From an uncultured Senegalimassilia sp. (GTDB taxonomy: Bacteria; Actinomycetota; Coriobacteriia; Coriobacteriales; Eggerthellaceae), in assembly GCF_934636665.1 (NCBI RefSeq), contig NZ_CAKUAT010000015.1, positions 1-64,000 of the forward strand: a DNA stretch of 64,000 nt. Reading direction: 5' to 3'. Made by a program: the position numbers and the translations under genes. This document shows, in pieces, positions 28,924 to 35,920 of this stretch (position 1 is the first letter of the stretch; each line of letters begins with the position of its first letter). The notes under the pieces were generated by a model, which saw nothing but the letters and a program-made list of their open reading frames with translations, was not told the DNA's origin and made no database searches.

Positions 28924-30252
28924 CTAGATCTCGGACAAATCCTTGTTCGAGTGCTCATGCGACATGATCATGGCAACCAGCGCTACGCAGGAAACCGCAA
29001 CCATATAGAACGCGGGAGCAAGGGTGGAGCCCGTCGCCGTGATCAGCGACGTGCAGATGAACGATGCCGTGCCACCGAACAGCGCGTTAGCCATATTGAA
29101 GCTCAGGGCGAAGCCGGAGTAACGCACCTGGGTGGGGAACGTCTCGCTCAAGTAGCTGGAAAGGGTACCGTCGTTGATGGTGAGGATCAAGCACATGATC
29201 AGCTCGACCACCAGGACGGTCACGAAATTCGCAGTGCTCATCAGGATGAAGGCCGGAATGGTGAAGACGATGAAGCACACGCATGCGGTGATCAGCATCT
29301 TCTTGCGACCGAACTTGTCGGATAAGTGCCCGCTCGCGAAAATGAAAGCGACGTAGGTTACCAACGCGATGGTGGTGATCAACGACGCCTCGTTCTTCGG
29401 CATCAAGACGGCCGTTTCCAGGTATACCGGAAGGTAGGTAAGCACCACATAGAAGCCAACGGCGTTCAGCATTGCAGCGCCGATGGAGATGATGAGCTTA
29501 CGCAGATGCTTCGTGAACAGGCAGTGGATCGGACGCTCCGGAGCACCGGCGGCACCAGATGCCTCAGCGTCTTTGAGCGCACGCTGCATCGCCTGATACG
29601 TAGGAGAATCCTCGAGCTGGATGTTCACGAAGTACGCGCCGATACCCAAAGGACCGGCAAGGACGAACGGGATGCGCCAACCCCACTCGTTCACCGCGGC
29701 TTCTGGCATGATGGTGTACATGACAGTCGCAAAAGCGCTGCCGACCAGCAAGCCGATGGCCGTGGAAGCAGGAACGATAGAGCAATACATGCCGCGTTTG
29801 TCCGTGGGCGCATACTCGGCCAAGAACGTAGCCGCACCCGCATACTCGCCAGAAGCGGAGAAGCCCTGGATCATGCGGAGCAGAAGCAGCAAAGCCGGAG
29901 CGCAAATACCCAAGGCAGCATACCCGGGAAGCAGGCCGATGCAGAACGTGGCGCCGGCCATCATGAAGACCGAAACGGTCAGCGACCATTTACGGCCCTT
30001 CTTGTCGCCCATGTTGCCCCAGAAAATAGCACCGATGGGACGAAGCAGGAACGACAAAGCGAACACCGCGAACGTTTGAATCAACGCTAACGCAGGATCG
30101 TCGTTCGGAAAGAACACTTGCGCGATAACAACCGCGAAGTACGAATACGTGGCATAGTCGAACCATTCGATGAAGTTGCAGAAGAAGGACGCCGTTGCCA
30201 CTTTACGTACGGTCTTGCTCTTTTCCGCGTCGAAACGAGCGTTATCTTTCAT
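28924..30252 (-). CDS. MFS metabolite:H+ symporter (MHS family), copy 2
   Basis: A 442-residue, 12-helix transporter highly similar along its length to the gene at 27219-28568. Shared segments include NFIEWFDYATYSYFA, FWGNMGDKKGRKWSL, and the C-terminal HEHSNKDLSEI against HEHTGKDLSEV. It is probably a tandem duplicate with diverged substrate range; differences concentrate in the central loop. ATG 30252 is preferred over an in-frame GTG 9 bp earlier. Its start overlaps a 26-codon leader ORF by 11 nt, as in copy 1. Transcription may continue toward copy 1. Confidence 0.9.
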   Translation of the reverse strand: MKDNARFDAEKSKTVRKVATASFFCNFIEWFDYATYSYFAVVIAQVFFPNDDPALALIQTFAVFALSFLLRPIGAIFWGNMGDKKGRKWSLTVSVFMMAGATFCIGLLPGYAALGICAPALLLLLRMIQGFSASGEYAGAATFLAEYAPTDKRGMYCSIVPASTAIGLLVGSAFATVMYTIMPEAAVNEWGWRIPFVLAGPLGIGAYFVNIQLEDSPTYQAMQRALKDAEASGAAGAPERPIHCLFTKHLRKLIISIGAAMLNAVGFYVVLTYLPVYLETAVLMPKNEASLITTIALVTYVAFIFASGHLSDKFGRKKMLITACVCFIVFTIPAFILMSTANFVTVLVVELIMCLILTINDGTLSSYLSETFPTQVRYSGFALSFNMANALFGGTASFICTSLITATGSTLAPAFYMVAVSCVALVAMIMSHEHSNKDLSEI

Positions 30253-30322
30253 GGAAATCACCCTGGAACCACTTCAGATCGCTCGAACACGAACCCAATC
30301 CAAGAGTATTGAATATCCCCAT
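30242..30322 (-). CDS. Leader ORF of MFS copy 2, 26 codons
   Basis: A short frame with ribosome binding site AGAGGAG 6 bp from the ATG encodes MGIFNTLGLGSCSSDLKW and onward, ending in GDFHER. The stop lies inside the MFS gene with an 11-nt overlap, the same as for copy 1. The two leader peptides have little sequence in common except the C-terminal His-Glu-X-stop, which is partly forced by the overlap. A regulatory or coupling role is inferred. Confidence 0.5.
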   Translation of the reverse strand: MGIFNTLGLGSCSSDLKWFQGDFHER

Positions 30323-30424
30323 CACAATCTCCTCTTCGAGGGCTCCCCTCCTATGATTTCGCCGTTTCATAGGGGCCCTCATCAGGCGAAACGCTATCCC
30401 TCATGACTTACGTTCCGCAACCGA

Positions 30425-30471
30425 CAAAAAATGGTGGACTGCACCTTCCCTTATATAAGCACAGTCCACCA
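30425..30471 (-). terminator. Terminator of the 195-aa gene
   Basis: On the minus strand ATGGTGGACTG pairs with CAGTCCACCAT across a 20-nt AT-rich loop, followed by TTTTTTG. It lies just after the stop codon at 30482. Confidence 0.8.
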
Positions 30472-30481
30472 TAATTAGCTA

Positions 30482-31069
30482 TTACCGCAGAACAACGTCC
30501 GTGGGAATGTCGTCCTCGTCCATCAGGTCAACCTGAGCACGGCTGGCGCGCATGATGAAGTCATGCTTTGCCTTCTGGCCGCCACGGGCGAGCTTCTGGA
30601 GCACAACACCCTTCAGGCGAGGATAGTCGTTCAGGCCATACCACGCGAAAGCCGTACCGTTGACATAGCACTCGACGATGCTATGGACGGGAACCGCTAC
30701 ATCACGCTTAGCATCAAGATCCAGGTACTCCTGAATCTCGGTTGCGCACACGTCCTTAATGACTTCAGCACTGATTTCCAGGTCGTGACCGAGCTGCTTG
30801 AGCTGGCGCTCAACTTCGCCCTGATCAGCATGCGGGAAATACGTAACGTCATACGTGACGGCGGCAACACCGGAAGCCTTGGCAAACGCCAGCAGGTCAT
30901 CAAGAGAGATGAACTGGACATGCTCCTCCGTGCGCTCTTTGATGTCGAGCATTGCGGGGAACCCGGCGACGCCCTTTGCCTCGAACGCAGCTTTCAGCTG
31001 GTCCTCGGTCTTTGCGGTTTCGAAGTTTACCTTCGTTGCGATGTGCGTTAAGCGATTCGTAACCTTCAT
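30482..31069 (-). CDS. Hypothetical protein, partner of the DMT transporter
   Basis: A soluble 195-residue protein that I cannot assign. It has no signal peptide or membrane helix, and one weakly conserved-looking core (AVTYDVTYFPHADQ) with a charged C-terminal half (LARGGQKAKHDFIMRASRAQ). AAGGAGG lies 7 bp before ATG 31069. It follows the EamA-type transporter gene by 46 bp on the same strand and they share one terminator, so they probably act together. Nothing in the sequence identifies the reaction. Confidence 0.72.
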   Translation of the reverse strand: MKVTNRLTHIATKVNFETAKTEDQLKAAFEAKGVAGFPAMLDIKERTEEHVQFISLDDLLAFAKASGVAAVTYDVTYFPHADQGEVERQLKQLGHDLEISAEVIKDVCATEIQEYLDLDAKRDVAVPVHSIVECYVNGTAFAWYGLNDYPRLKGVVLQKLARGGQKAKHDFIMRASRAQVDLMDEDDIPTDVVLR

Positions 31070-31115
31070 GACGCAGCCTCCTTTCAAAGGCACCTACGTC
31101 TAGCGCTGGCGGATG

Positions 31116-32249
31116 CTAGCGCTCCTCCTCCTTGGCAGCCTCTTCGGCAAGACGTTCAGACAGATTCTCAGCAACTTGCTGCTGCTTCTCCATCTTGGAA
31201 CCCTGAATCATAGCCTTGACGGTCGGGAATGCGCCGCCGCCAACGATCAAGATGATGCCGATAGCAGTGTTGAGCGTAACGGGCTCACCGAACACGACCA
31301 GGCCGACGAACAGGGCAACGGGAACCTCCCAGTAGGCGATGGTGCTGTAGTCCATTGCCGGCAGGTTGCGGCCAGCGACCAGCAAGCAGCCCAGTGCGAT
31401 AGGACCGCAAACGATCCACAGCAGAACAGCACCAATCCAGTTGAAGCCAGTGAAGTGAATCTCGGTGATCCAGTTGGTCTGGCCGGTGGCCATGCCAACG
31501 ACGTTCATCAGGATAGCGATGACGCCCGCGCCGATAACGGCAAAGATGAAGTTGTACACACCACGAGCGGTCGTGTCAGCATCCTTACGATAGCCGTTGA
31601 AGAACATGGATGCGCCATAGAACACGCCGGACAGCAGGCCGAACATGTCGCCGACGATCTTCTGCGGGAATTCCGGGGTGGAAGTAGCCATGTTGAAGTC
31701 AAGGCCGAAAACATTGCCGCCCACGCCGAAGCCGAGAAGGCTCTCGCCGAACAGCATACCAATGAACACGACGCAGAGGCACACCCACTGCAGAGGGCTC
31801 ATGGGCTCTTTACGGAAGATGCGAGCAAGCAGCACGCAGATAACCGGGCCGGTGTAAATGAACATAACGGCGTTTGCAACGGTGGTCATCAGCGTAGAGG
31901 TGACGTAGCATGCCAGGGACATGCCGATCATCAGACCGCCCAGTGCGATTGCGGGAGTGAGCTTGAGCTTCTTGAAGGTGGTGACCTTATGAGTGGCGAC
32001 CATCAGGATCACGAAGAACACCACGCCCATGGCCATGCGGCCGAGCGCCATGATTGCGCCGATGGAGTCAGAGCCGTTCAGGCCCTGAGTTGCATCGAAC
32101 ATGTTGGTACGCGTAGCCCAACGGCTGAACAGCGGCACCAAACCCATGCCCGTTGCGGAAATGAGCATGAAGATAGTGCCCATTTTGCGATTCATTTGAT
32201 AATCCTGGGAGCCATCCCCCTGGCCCGCAGTGTTGATTTCGTCTGCCAT
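31116..32249 (-). CDS. DMT-superfamily (EamA-type) transporter
   Basis: A 377-residue protein with about ten membrane helices in two EamA-like halves (for example TIFMLISATGMGLVPLFSRW in the first helix, and MDYSTIAYWEVPVALFVGLV in the second half). The C-terminus is a charged cytosolic tail (EKQQQVAENLSERLAEEAAK). Such permeases export or import amino acids and other small metabolites. It lies between the amidinotransferase and a 195-aa partner, suggesting movement of an arginine-derived compound, which is inference. The substrate is unknown. Confidence 0.87.
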   Translation of the reverse strand: MADEINTAGQGDGSQDYQMNRKMGTIFMLISATGMGLVPLFSRWATRTNMFDATQGLNGSDSIGAIMALGRMAMGVVFFVILMVATHKVTTFKKLKLTPAIALGGLMIGMSLACYVTSTLMTTVANAVMFIYTGPVICVLLARIFRKEPMSPLQWVCLCVVFIGMLFGESLLGFGVGGNVFGLDFNMATSTPEFPQKIVGDMFGLLSGVFYGASMFFNGYRKDADTTARGVYNFIFAVIGAGVIAILMNVVGMATGQTNWITEIHFTGFNWIGAVLLWIVCGPIALGCLLVAGRNLPAMDYSTIAYWEVPVALFVGLVVFGEPVTLNTAIGIILIVGGGAFPTVKAMIQGSKMEKQQQVAENLSERLAEEAAKEEER

Positions 32250-32407
32250 TGGTTCCTCCTTAAAAAACCAGTAGCATGTACAGGTGCCTCCAATTCACCC
32301 AATTTCGGTTCTGACCAAACTAGGTCGTGCTTGTTTCGATACCCCTATCTAAGCTCGATCCTGTCCGGTCGAATCGAAAACCCTTGTTGACTGGATTGGA
32401 AGGCGAA

Positions 32408-32450
32408 CTAAAAAAGGGGCCTGGCTGAACTAGTCGTGCCAGGCCCCTTT
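32408..32450 (-). terminator. Terminator of the amidinotransferase gene
   Basis: A perfect 13-bp stem (32413-32425 with 32438-32450) followed on the minus strand by TTTTTT. It separates the amidinotransferase from the DMT gene. Confidence 0.88.
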
Positions 32451-32502
32451 CTATAACTTGTTCAGAGCCCTACGTGAGTAGGTTCTGGTTTAGGCCGATA
32501 GC

Positions 32503-33651
32503 CTAGTCCTCCCACATCTCCGGGTGGATGAGCGTGCAGTCCTTGACGCGGTTCGGGAAGTAGTCGAGGCACTCGCCCTCGCGGTAAACGTCAGCCGTGG
32601 AGCAGTGCAGGCCGCCACCGAACGGATAGGCGTCGCGCAGGTCAACGGGGATGACGTTCATGCCGAGCTGGTCCATCTGCTCCTGCTCGTGAACCTCGGA
32701 AGCCTCGACGATGACCGTGGAGGGATCCAGAACCAGGCAGTTCATGGACAGCCACACGGAGCTGTAGCACAGCGCGGGCGGCTCGTCATGAGCGGGCTGA
32801 GCAGCGTCGACGATCTGCCAATCGTTGGCCTCGAAGATCTCCTTCTGGCCCTCGGCGGGGTGACGATGCGGGTTGTTGATGATCAGGCCCGGACGCAGCG
32901 GCACGAAGGTTGCGTCGATGTGGATCGGGTAGGGGTCGCCCGGGAAGTTCATGGCATGGATGCGGTACTCGGGATAGTAGCGCTGGAACCACTCCATGGC
33001 GGTGCGGTTGGTGGTCAGGCCGTGCTGGATGAAGATATCCTTGCCCATGCGCATGAGGTCAGCGGCGTCCCACATCGGCTCGACTTCGGTGGTCACGAAG
33101 TCCTTGTTGGCGGTACGGACGAGGCGCTCTTCCAGGGTGATCTTCTCGTCGTAGTAGTTGTGCTTGTAGGAAGCGTCGGTCAGACGAGGACGGGGAGCCT
33201 GGGTCCACAGGAACTCGGGATCCTCATCGAAGTACTGCTTCATGAGCGGCCAGTAGGCCAGGTACTCGAAGTAGCGGCAGCGGAAGGAGTTGGCGGAAGC
33301 CATGATCTCGTTGCCGACGGTCAGCAGGATGTCGCGCGGAGGCATGCAAGTCATCATGGAATCGTTGCGGAAGTCCGGCGTACCGATGGCCTGGTTCCAC
33401 TGCAGAGGGGTCGGGCGGTCGACGACGACGCCGCGCTCCTCAACGGCCTTGACCAGGTTCTCGAGGCACTCGTTGCCACGCTCGACGGTGCGCAGCGGGC
33501 GCAGGCCCCACATGCCGCGCATCTCGGAGTCAACCGGCACCTTCTCAGAGGTTGCGGGCTCCTCGGGCGGGATCATGGAGTTATCGCAGCGGCCAACGAT
33601 GACGCGCTTCAACGGATCCCAGTCGTTCCAAGAGTTGACAATCTTCGCCAT
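32503..33651 (-). CDS. Glycine amidinotransferase-family enzyme (arginine amidinotransferase-like)
   Basis: A 382-residue protein of the arginine:glycine amidinotransferase fold. It shows the same segments as animal AGAT: a DAAD-type motif (WDAADLMRMGKDIF, Asp195), PYPIHIDATF (His244) and GGGLHCSTADV (Cys350). Spacing of the catalytic Asp-His-Cys triad (49 and 106 residues) is close to that of human AGAT. The reaction would move the amidino group from arginine to an amine such as glycine, yielding ornithine and guanidinoacetate; the acceptor is unproven and hydrolase activity is possible. AAGGAG precedes ATG 33651. It has its own promoter and terminator in an arginine-metabolism region. Confidence 0.87.
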   Translation of the reverse strand: MAKIVNSWNDWDPLKRVIVGRCDNSMIPPEEPATSEKVPVDSEMRGMWGLRPLRTVERGNECLENLVKAVEERGVVVDRPTPLQWNQAIGTPDFRNDSMMTCMPPRDILLTVGNEIMASANSFRCRYFEYLAYWPLMKQYFDEDPEFLWTQAPRPRLTDASYKHNYYDEKITLEERLVRTANKDFVTTEVEPMWDAADLMRMGKDIFIQHGLTTNRTAMEWFQRYYPEYRIHAMNFPGDPYPIHIDATFVPLRPGLIINNPHRHPAEGQKEIFEANDWQIVDAAQPAHDEPPALCYSSVWLSMNCLVLDPSTVIVEASEVHEQEQMDQLGMNVIPVDLRDAYPFGGGLHCSTADVYREGECLDYFPNRVKDCTLIHPEMWED

Positions 33652-33668
33652 GACTGTCTCCTTTCTTT

Positions 33669-33689
33669 GAAGGTGCTTCCTACACCTTC
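33669..33689 (-). other. Hairpin just upstream of the amidinotransferase ribosome binding site
   Basis: GAAGGTG (33669-33675) pairs with CACCTTC (33683-33689). The stem ends about 5 nt before the AAGGAG site, within a leader of about 165 nt. It may tune translation or be part of a larger structured leader. Confidence 0.5.
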
Positions 33690-33822
33690 GACGATGCACA
33701 CTACCTATTGTGTACCCTTTGGCTCAACCGGCCTTTTGATTTGAAATTCACTAAGAGGGAAAGATCACTTGGCAACCCTGTAAGTTCGTTTCATTTCGTG
33801 TTCCGGTTTTGCCGACGAGATA

Positions 33823-33851
33823 GTTATAACACCAGAGTTGTGCGCCTGCAA
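33823..33851 (-). promoter_or_regulatory. Promoter of the amidinotransferase gene
   Basis: On the minus strand TTGCAG (33851-33846), a 17-bp spacer and TATAAC (33828-33823). The predicted start is near 33816, giving a leader of about 165 nt before ATG 33651. Confidence 0.6.
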
Positions 33852-34311
33852 TAGGTCATTTACACGTATTTTCAGGCACTTTGCACAAGTTCATTGTTCA
33901 GGTGCACAAAAATATGTAACAAAGTGGAAATACTCGTTTATGCATTTTTCGTCCGATTATTGGATATTTTCCTTGATTGAACCGATTCGCACGAATGATT
34001 ATCGGTACGAATCGAATTTGCATGCATTTATATGGTCAAGTCTATGTTTCGTCAGAGGGCTCATATTTGCACAACCAATGGGAATAGCGCCCTCTGATAA
34101 CCTTGGTCTATCGGTTTTCGGTTATTGCATCTGCGTAGCAATCCTCTTCTAGGAGCCGCGAACGGTTCCCTTGAAGCACTTAACGGCTTTTCGTTCTTGA
34201 TACGGGGCTTTGCCGCTTGAGCACTCGCTTAAGCGGCAAATATTGCCGTTATTTGACCGTTTTCATGCTTCCCGTTTCATGATAAGGGCGGTTCACCGTG
34301 CCCATTGAGGC

Positions 34312-34344
34312 AAAAAGGCGGCGCAGCCTGCTTGCTGCGCCGCC
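34312..34344 (-). terminator. Terminator of hypD
   Basis: On the minus strand GGCGGCGCAGC pairs with GCTGCGCCGCC across a 6-nt loop, followed by TTTTTGCC, about 30 bp after the hypD stop. Confidence 0.88.
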
Positions 34345-34374
34345 CTCAGATGTGGCGATATGCTTGGTTTCGCT

Positions 34375-35508
34375 TTAATAGTACCTATAGTAGGCGGCAC
34401 AGCTGCCCTCGCTGCTGACCATGCAGGGCCCGACCGGGTTCTCCGGGGTGCATACCTTGCGGAACAGGGGGCACTCGCTGGGCTCCATGCGGGCGCGCAG
34501 GACGTCGCCGCAGCGGCAGCCCTTGGGGTTGATGGTGGGCTCGATTTCGGGCTGGAAGCGCTTCAGCGCGTCGAACTGCGCGAACTCCTCGCGGATTCGG
34601 TATCCGCTGCCGGGGATATCGCCCAGGCCGCGCCAGGTGGCGGTGCAGGTTTCGAACACCTCGTCGATGGCGGCCAGGGCCACGGGGTTGCCCTGTGGCA
34701 TGACGCCGCGCGCGTAGGCGATCTCGATCTCCGCCCTACCCTCGTGCAGCTGGCGCATGATCATGGCGATGCCCTGGAGCACGTCGACGGGCTCGAAGCC
34801 CGTGACCACGCCGGGGATGCCGTATTCCTTCGCCAGGAATTCGAAGGGCTTGGTGCCCGTGATGGTGCCCACGTGGCCCGGTAGGATGAGCGCGTCGAGT
34901 TTGAGGTCCGGGTCCTTCACCAGCGTTTCCAGGGCGCCGGGCATGTTCTTGTGCGCGGCGAAGACGCTGAAGTTCTTCAGGCCCATGGCCGCGGCGCGCT
35001 TGATGGCCATGGCCACCAGCGGCGTGGTGGTCTCGAAGCCCACGCCCACGAACACGATCTGGCGATCGGGGTTGGCCTTCGCCAAGGCCAACGCGTCGAG
35101 CGGCGAGTAGCAGATCTGCACGCTGCGTCCTGCGGCCTGCTCCTTGAGCAGGCTCGACGTGCTGCCGGGCACGCGCGTCATGTCGCCGAACGTGGCTATG
35201 GTCACGTTCGGGATGCGCGCGAGGGCGATGACGGCGTCGATATCGCGGTTCGAGGTGACGCACACGGGGCAGCCCGGGCCCGACGAGAGGCGCACGCTTT
35301 CGGGCATGAGGTTGCGGATGCCGTTGCGCGCGATAGCCACCGTGTGCGTGCCGCACACCTCCATGAGCGTGGCGCCGCCTTCCGGGGCGAGCTTGCCGAT
35401 GGATTCGATGAGGCCGCGGGCAAGCTTCGGGTCCTTGAACGCCGCCAGCTCGTTTTGCATAGTGCCGGCATCGACCGTGCGGCTGCGATGTATGTTCTGG
35501 GATTGCAT
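34375..35508 (-). CDS. hypD: [NiFe]-hydrogenase maturation factor HypD
   Basis: A 377-residue iron-sulfur scaffold on which, with HypC, the Fe(CN)2CO unit of [NiFe] hydrogenase is built. Visible are CGTHTVAIAR, GPGCPVCVTS, FVGVGFETTTP, AAHKNMPGALE and LPGHVGTITG, and the C-terminal [4Fe-4S] region with cysteines in GCRCGDVL, ECPLFRKVC, GPCMVS and GSCAAYY. Start ATG 35508 has AAGGA upstream. A weak hairpin lies between hypC and hypD. HypE is encoded 23 kb away; HypA and HypB are not in the window. Confidence 0.97.
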   Translation of the reverse strand: MQSQNIHRSRTVDAGTMQNELAAFKDPKLARGLIESIGKLAPEGGATLMEVCGTHTVAIARNGIRNLMPESVRLSSGPGCPVCVTSNRDIDAVIALARIPNVTIATFGDMTRVPGSTSSLLKEQAAGRSVQICYSPLDALALAKANPDRQIVFVGVGFETTTPLVAMAIKRAAAMGLKNFSVFAAHKNMPGALETLVKDPDLKLDALILPGHVGTITGTKPFEFLAKEYGIPGVVTGFEPVDVLQGIAMIMRQLHEGRAEIEIAYARGVMPQGNPVALAAIDEVFETCTATWRGLGDIPGSGYRIREEFAQFDALKRFQPEIEPTINPKGCRCGDVLRARMEPSECPLFRKVCTPENPVGPCMVSSEGSCAAYYRYY

Positions 35509-35541
35509 GATCGTATTCCTTGGTACGAGGGGTGAAATGCG

Positions 35542-35584
35542 AAAAGCCGACCGCCTGCACGCCGCGAGGCTGCAAGCGGTCGGC
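35542..35584 (-). terminator. Hairpin between hypC and hypD
   Basis: On the minus strand a 14-bp stem (35584-35571 with 35559-35546, one G-T pair) is followed by TTTT. It may partly terminate after hypC and lower hypD expression, or mark an mRNA end. Confidence 0.6.
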
Positions 35585-35598
35585 CGGTTGGGCGTTGC

Positions 35599-35847
35599 CT
35601 AGGCCGTGGCGGCGGGCAGCTCGTCGCCCGCCAGGTCGGGGAACTCCTTGATGAGGTCGATGGTTTCCTGAGCGTAATCAGGGTCGACAACCTCGATGGC
35701 GAAGCCCGCGTGCACGAGCACGAAATCGCCGACGCCCGCCTGCGGCGTGAGGTCGATGGACACGCTGCGGGTGACGCCGAGGATGTCCACCGTGGCCATG
35801 CCGTCGCCGTCAAGCTGCGCGATCTTCGCGGGAATAGCTAGGCACAT
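35599..35847 (-). CDS. hypC: [NiFe]-hydrogenase maturation chaperone HypC
   Basis: An 82-residue HypC/HupF protein. The invariant N-terminal MCLAIPAKI, with Cys2 as iron and HypD ligand, is present, followed by the beta-barrel segments VDILGVTRSVSIDL and VGDFVLVHAGFAIEVVD. It forms a complex with HypD and transfers the cyanide/CO-liganded iron to the hydrogenase large subunit. ATG 35847 is chosen because cleavage of the initiator Met must expose Cys2. It follows hypF by 73 bp. Confidence 0.96.
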   Translation of the reverse strand: MCLAIPAKIAQLDGDGMATVDILGVTRSVSIDLTPQAGVGDFVLVHAGFAIEVVDPDYAQETIDLIKEFPDLAGDELPAATA

Positions 35848-35920
35848 TCGCTGCCTTCTTCCTTTCATGATGAGACGTTTTGAGGATGCGCCGCCAGGCG
35901 CTTGCGCGCCTTTCGAGCCG

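Larger units (their letters stand above)
33652..34374. other. AT-rich intergenic region upstream of the amidinotransferase
   Basis: A 723-bp spacer, clearly more AT-rich than its surroundings in 33840-34160. It holds the amidinotransferase promoter and leader, and the hypD terminator at 34312-34344. A 104-codon plus-strand frame at 33838-34152 lacks a ribosome binding site and is not believed. Nothing else was recognised. Confidence 0.55.

Noticed and set aside
32503..33651. Annotation of the amidinotransferase as a second arginine deiminase
   Set aside because: It lacks the ADI C-terminal RGGPRCMSMP motif and instead has the AGAT-type HIDATF and GGGLHC segments.
33838..34152. 104-codon frame in the AT-rich spacer
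   Set aside because: No ribosome binding site, odd composition with many Cys, Phe and Ser, and no family pattern. It overlaps the mapped-looking promoter of the amidinotransferase gene.
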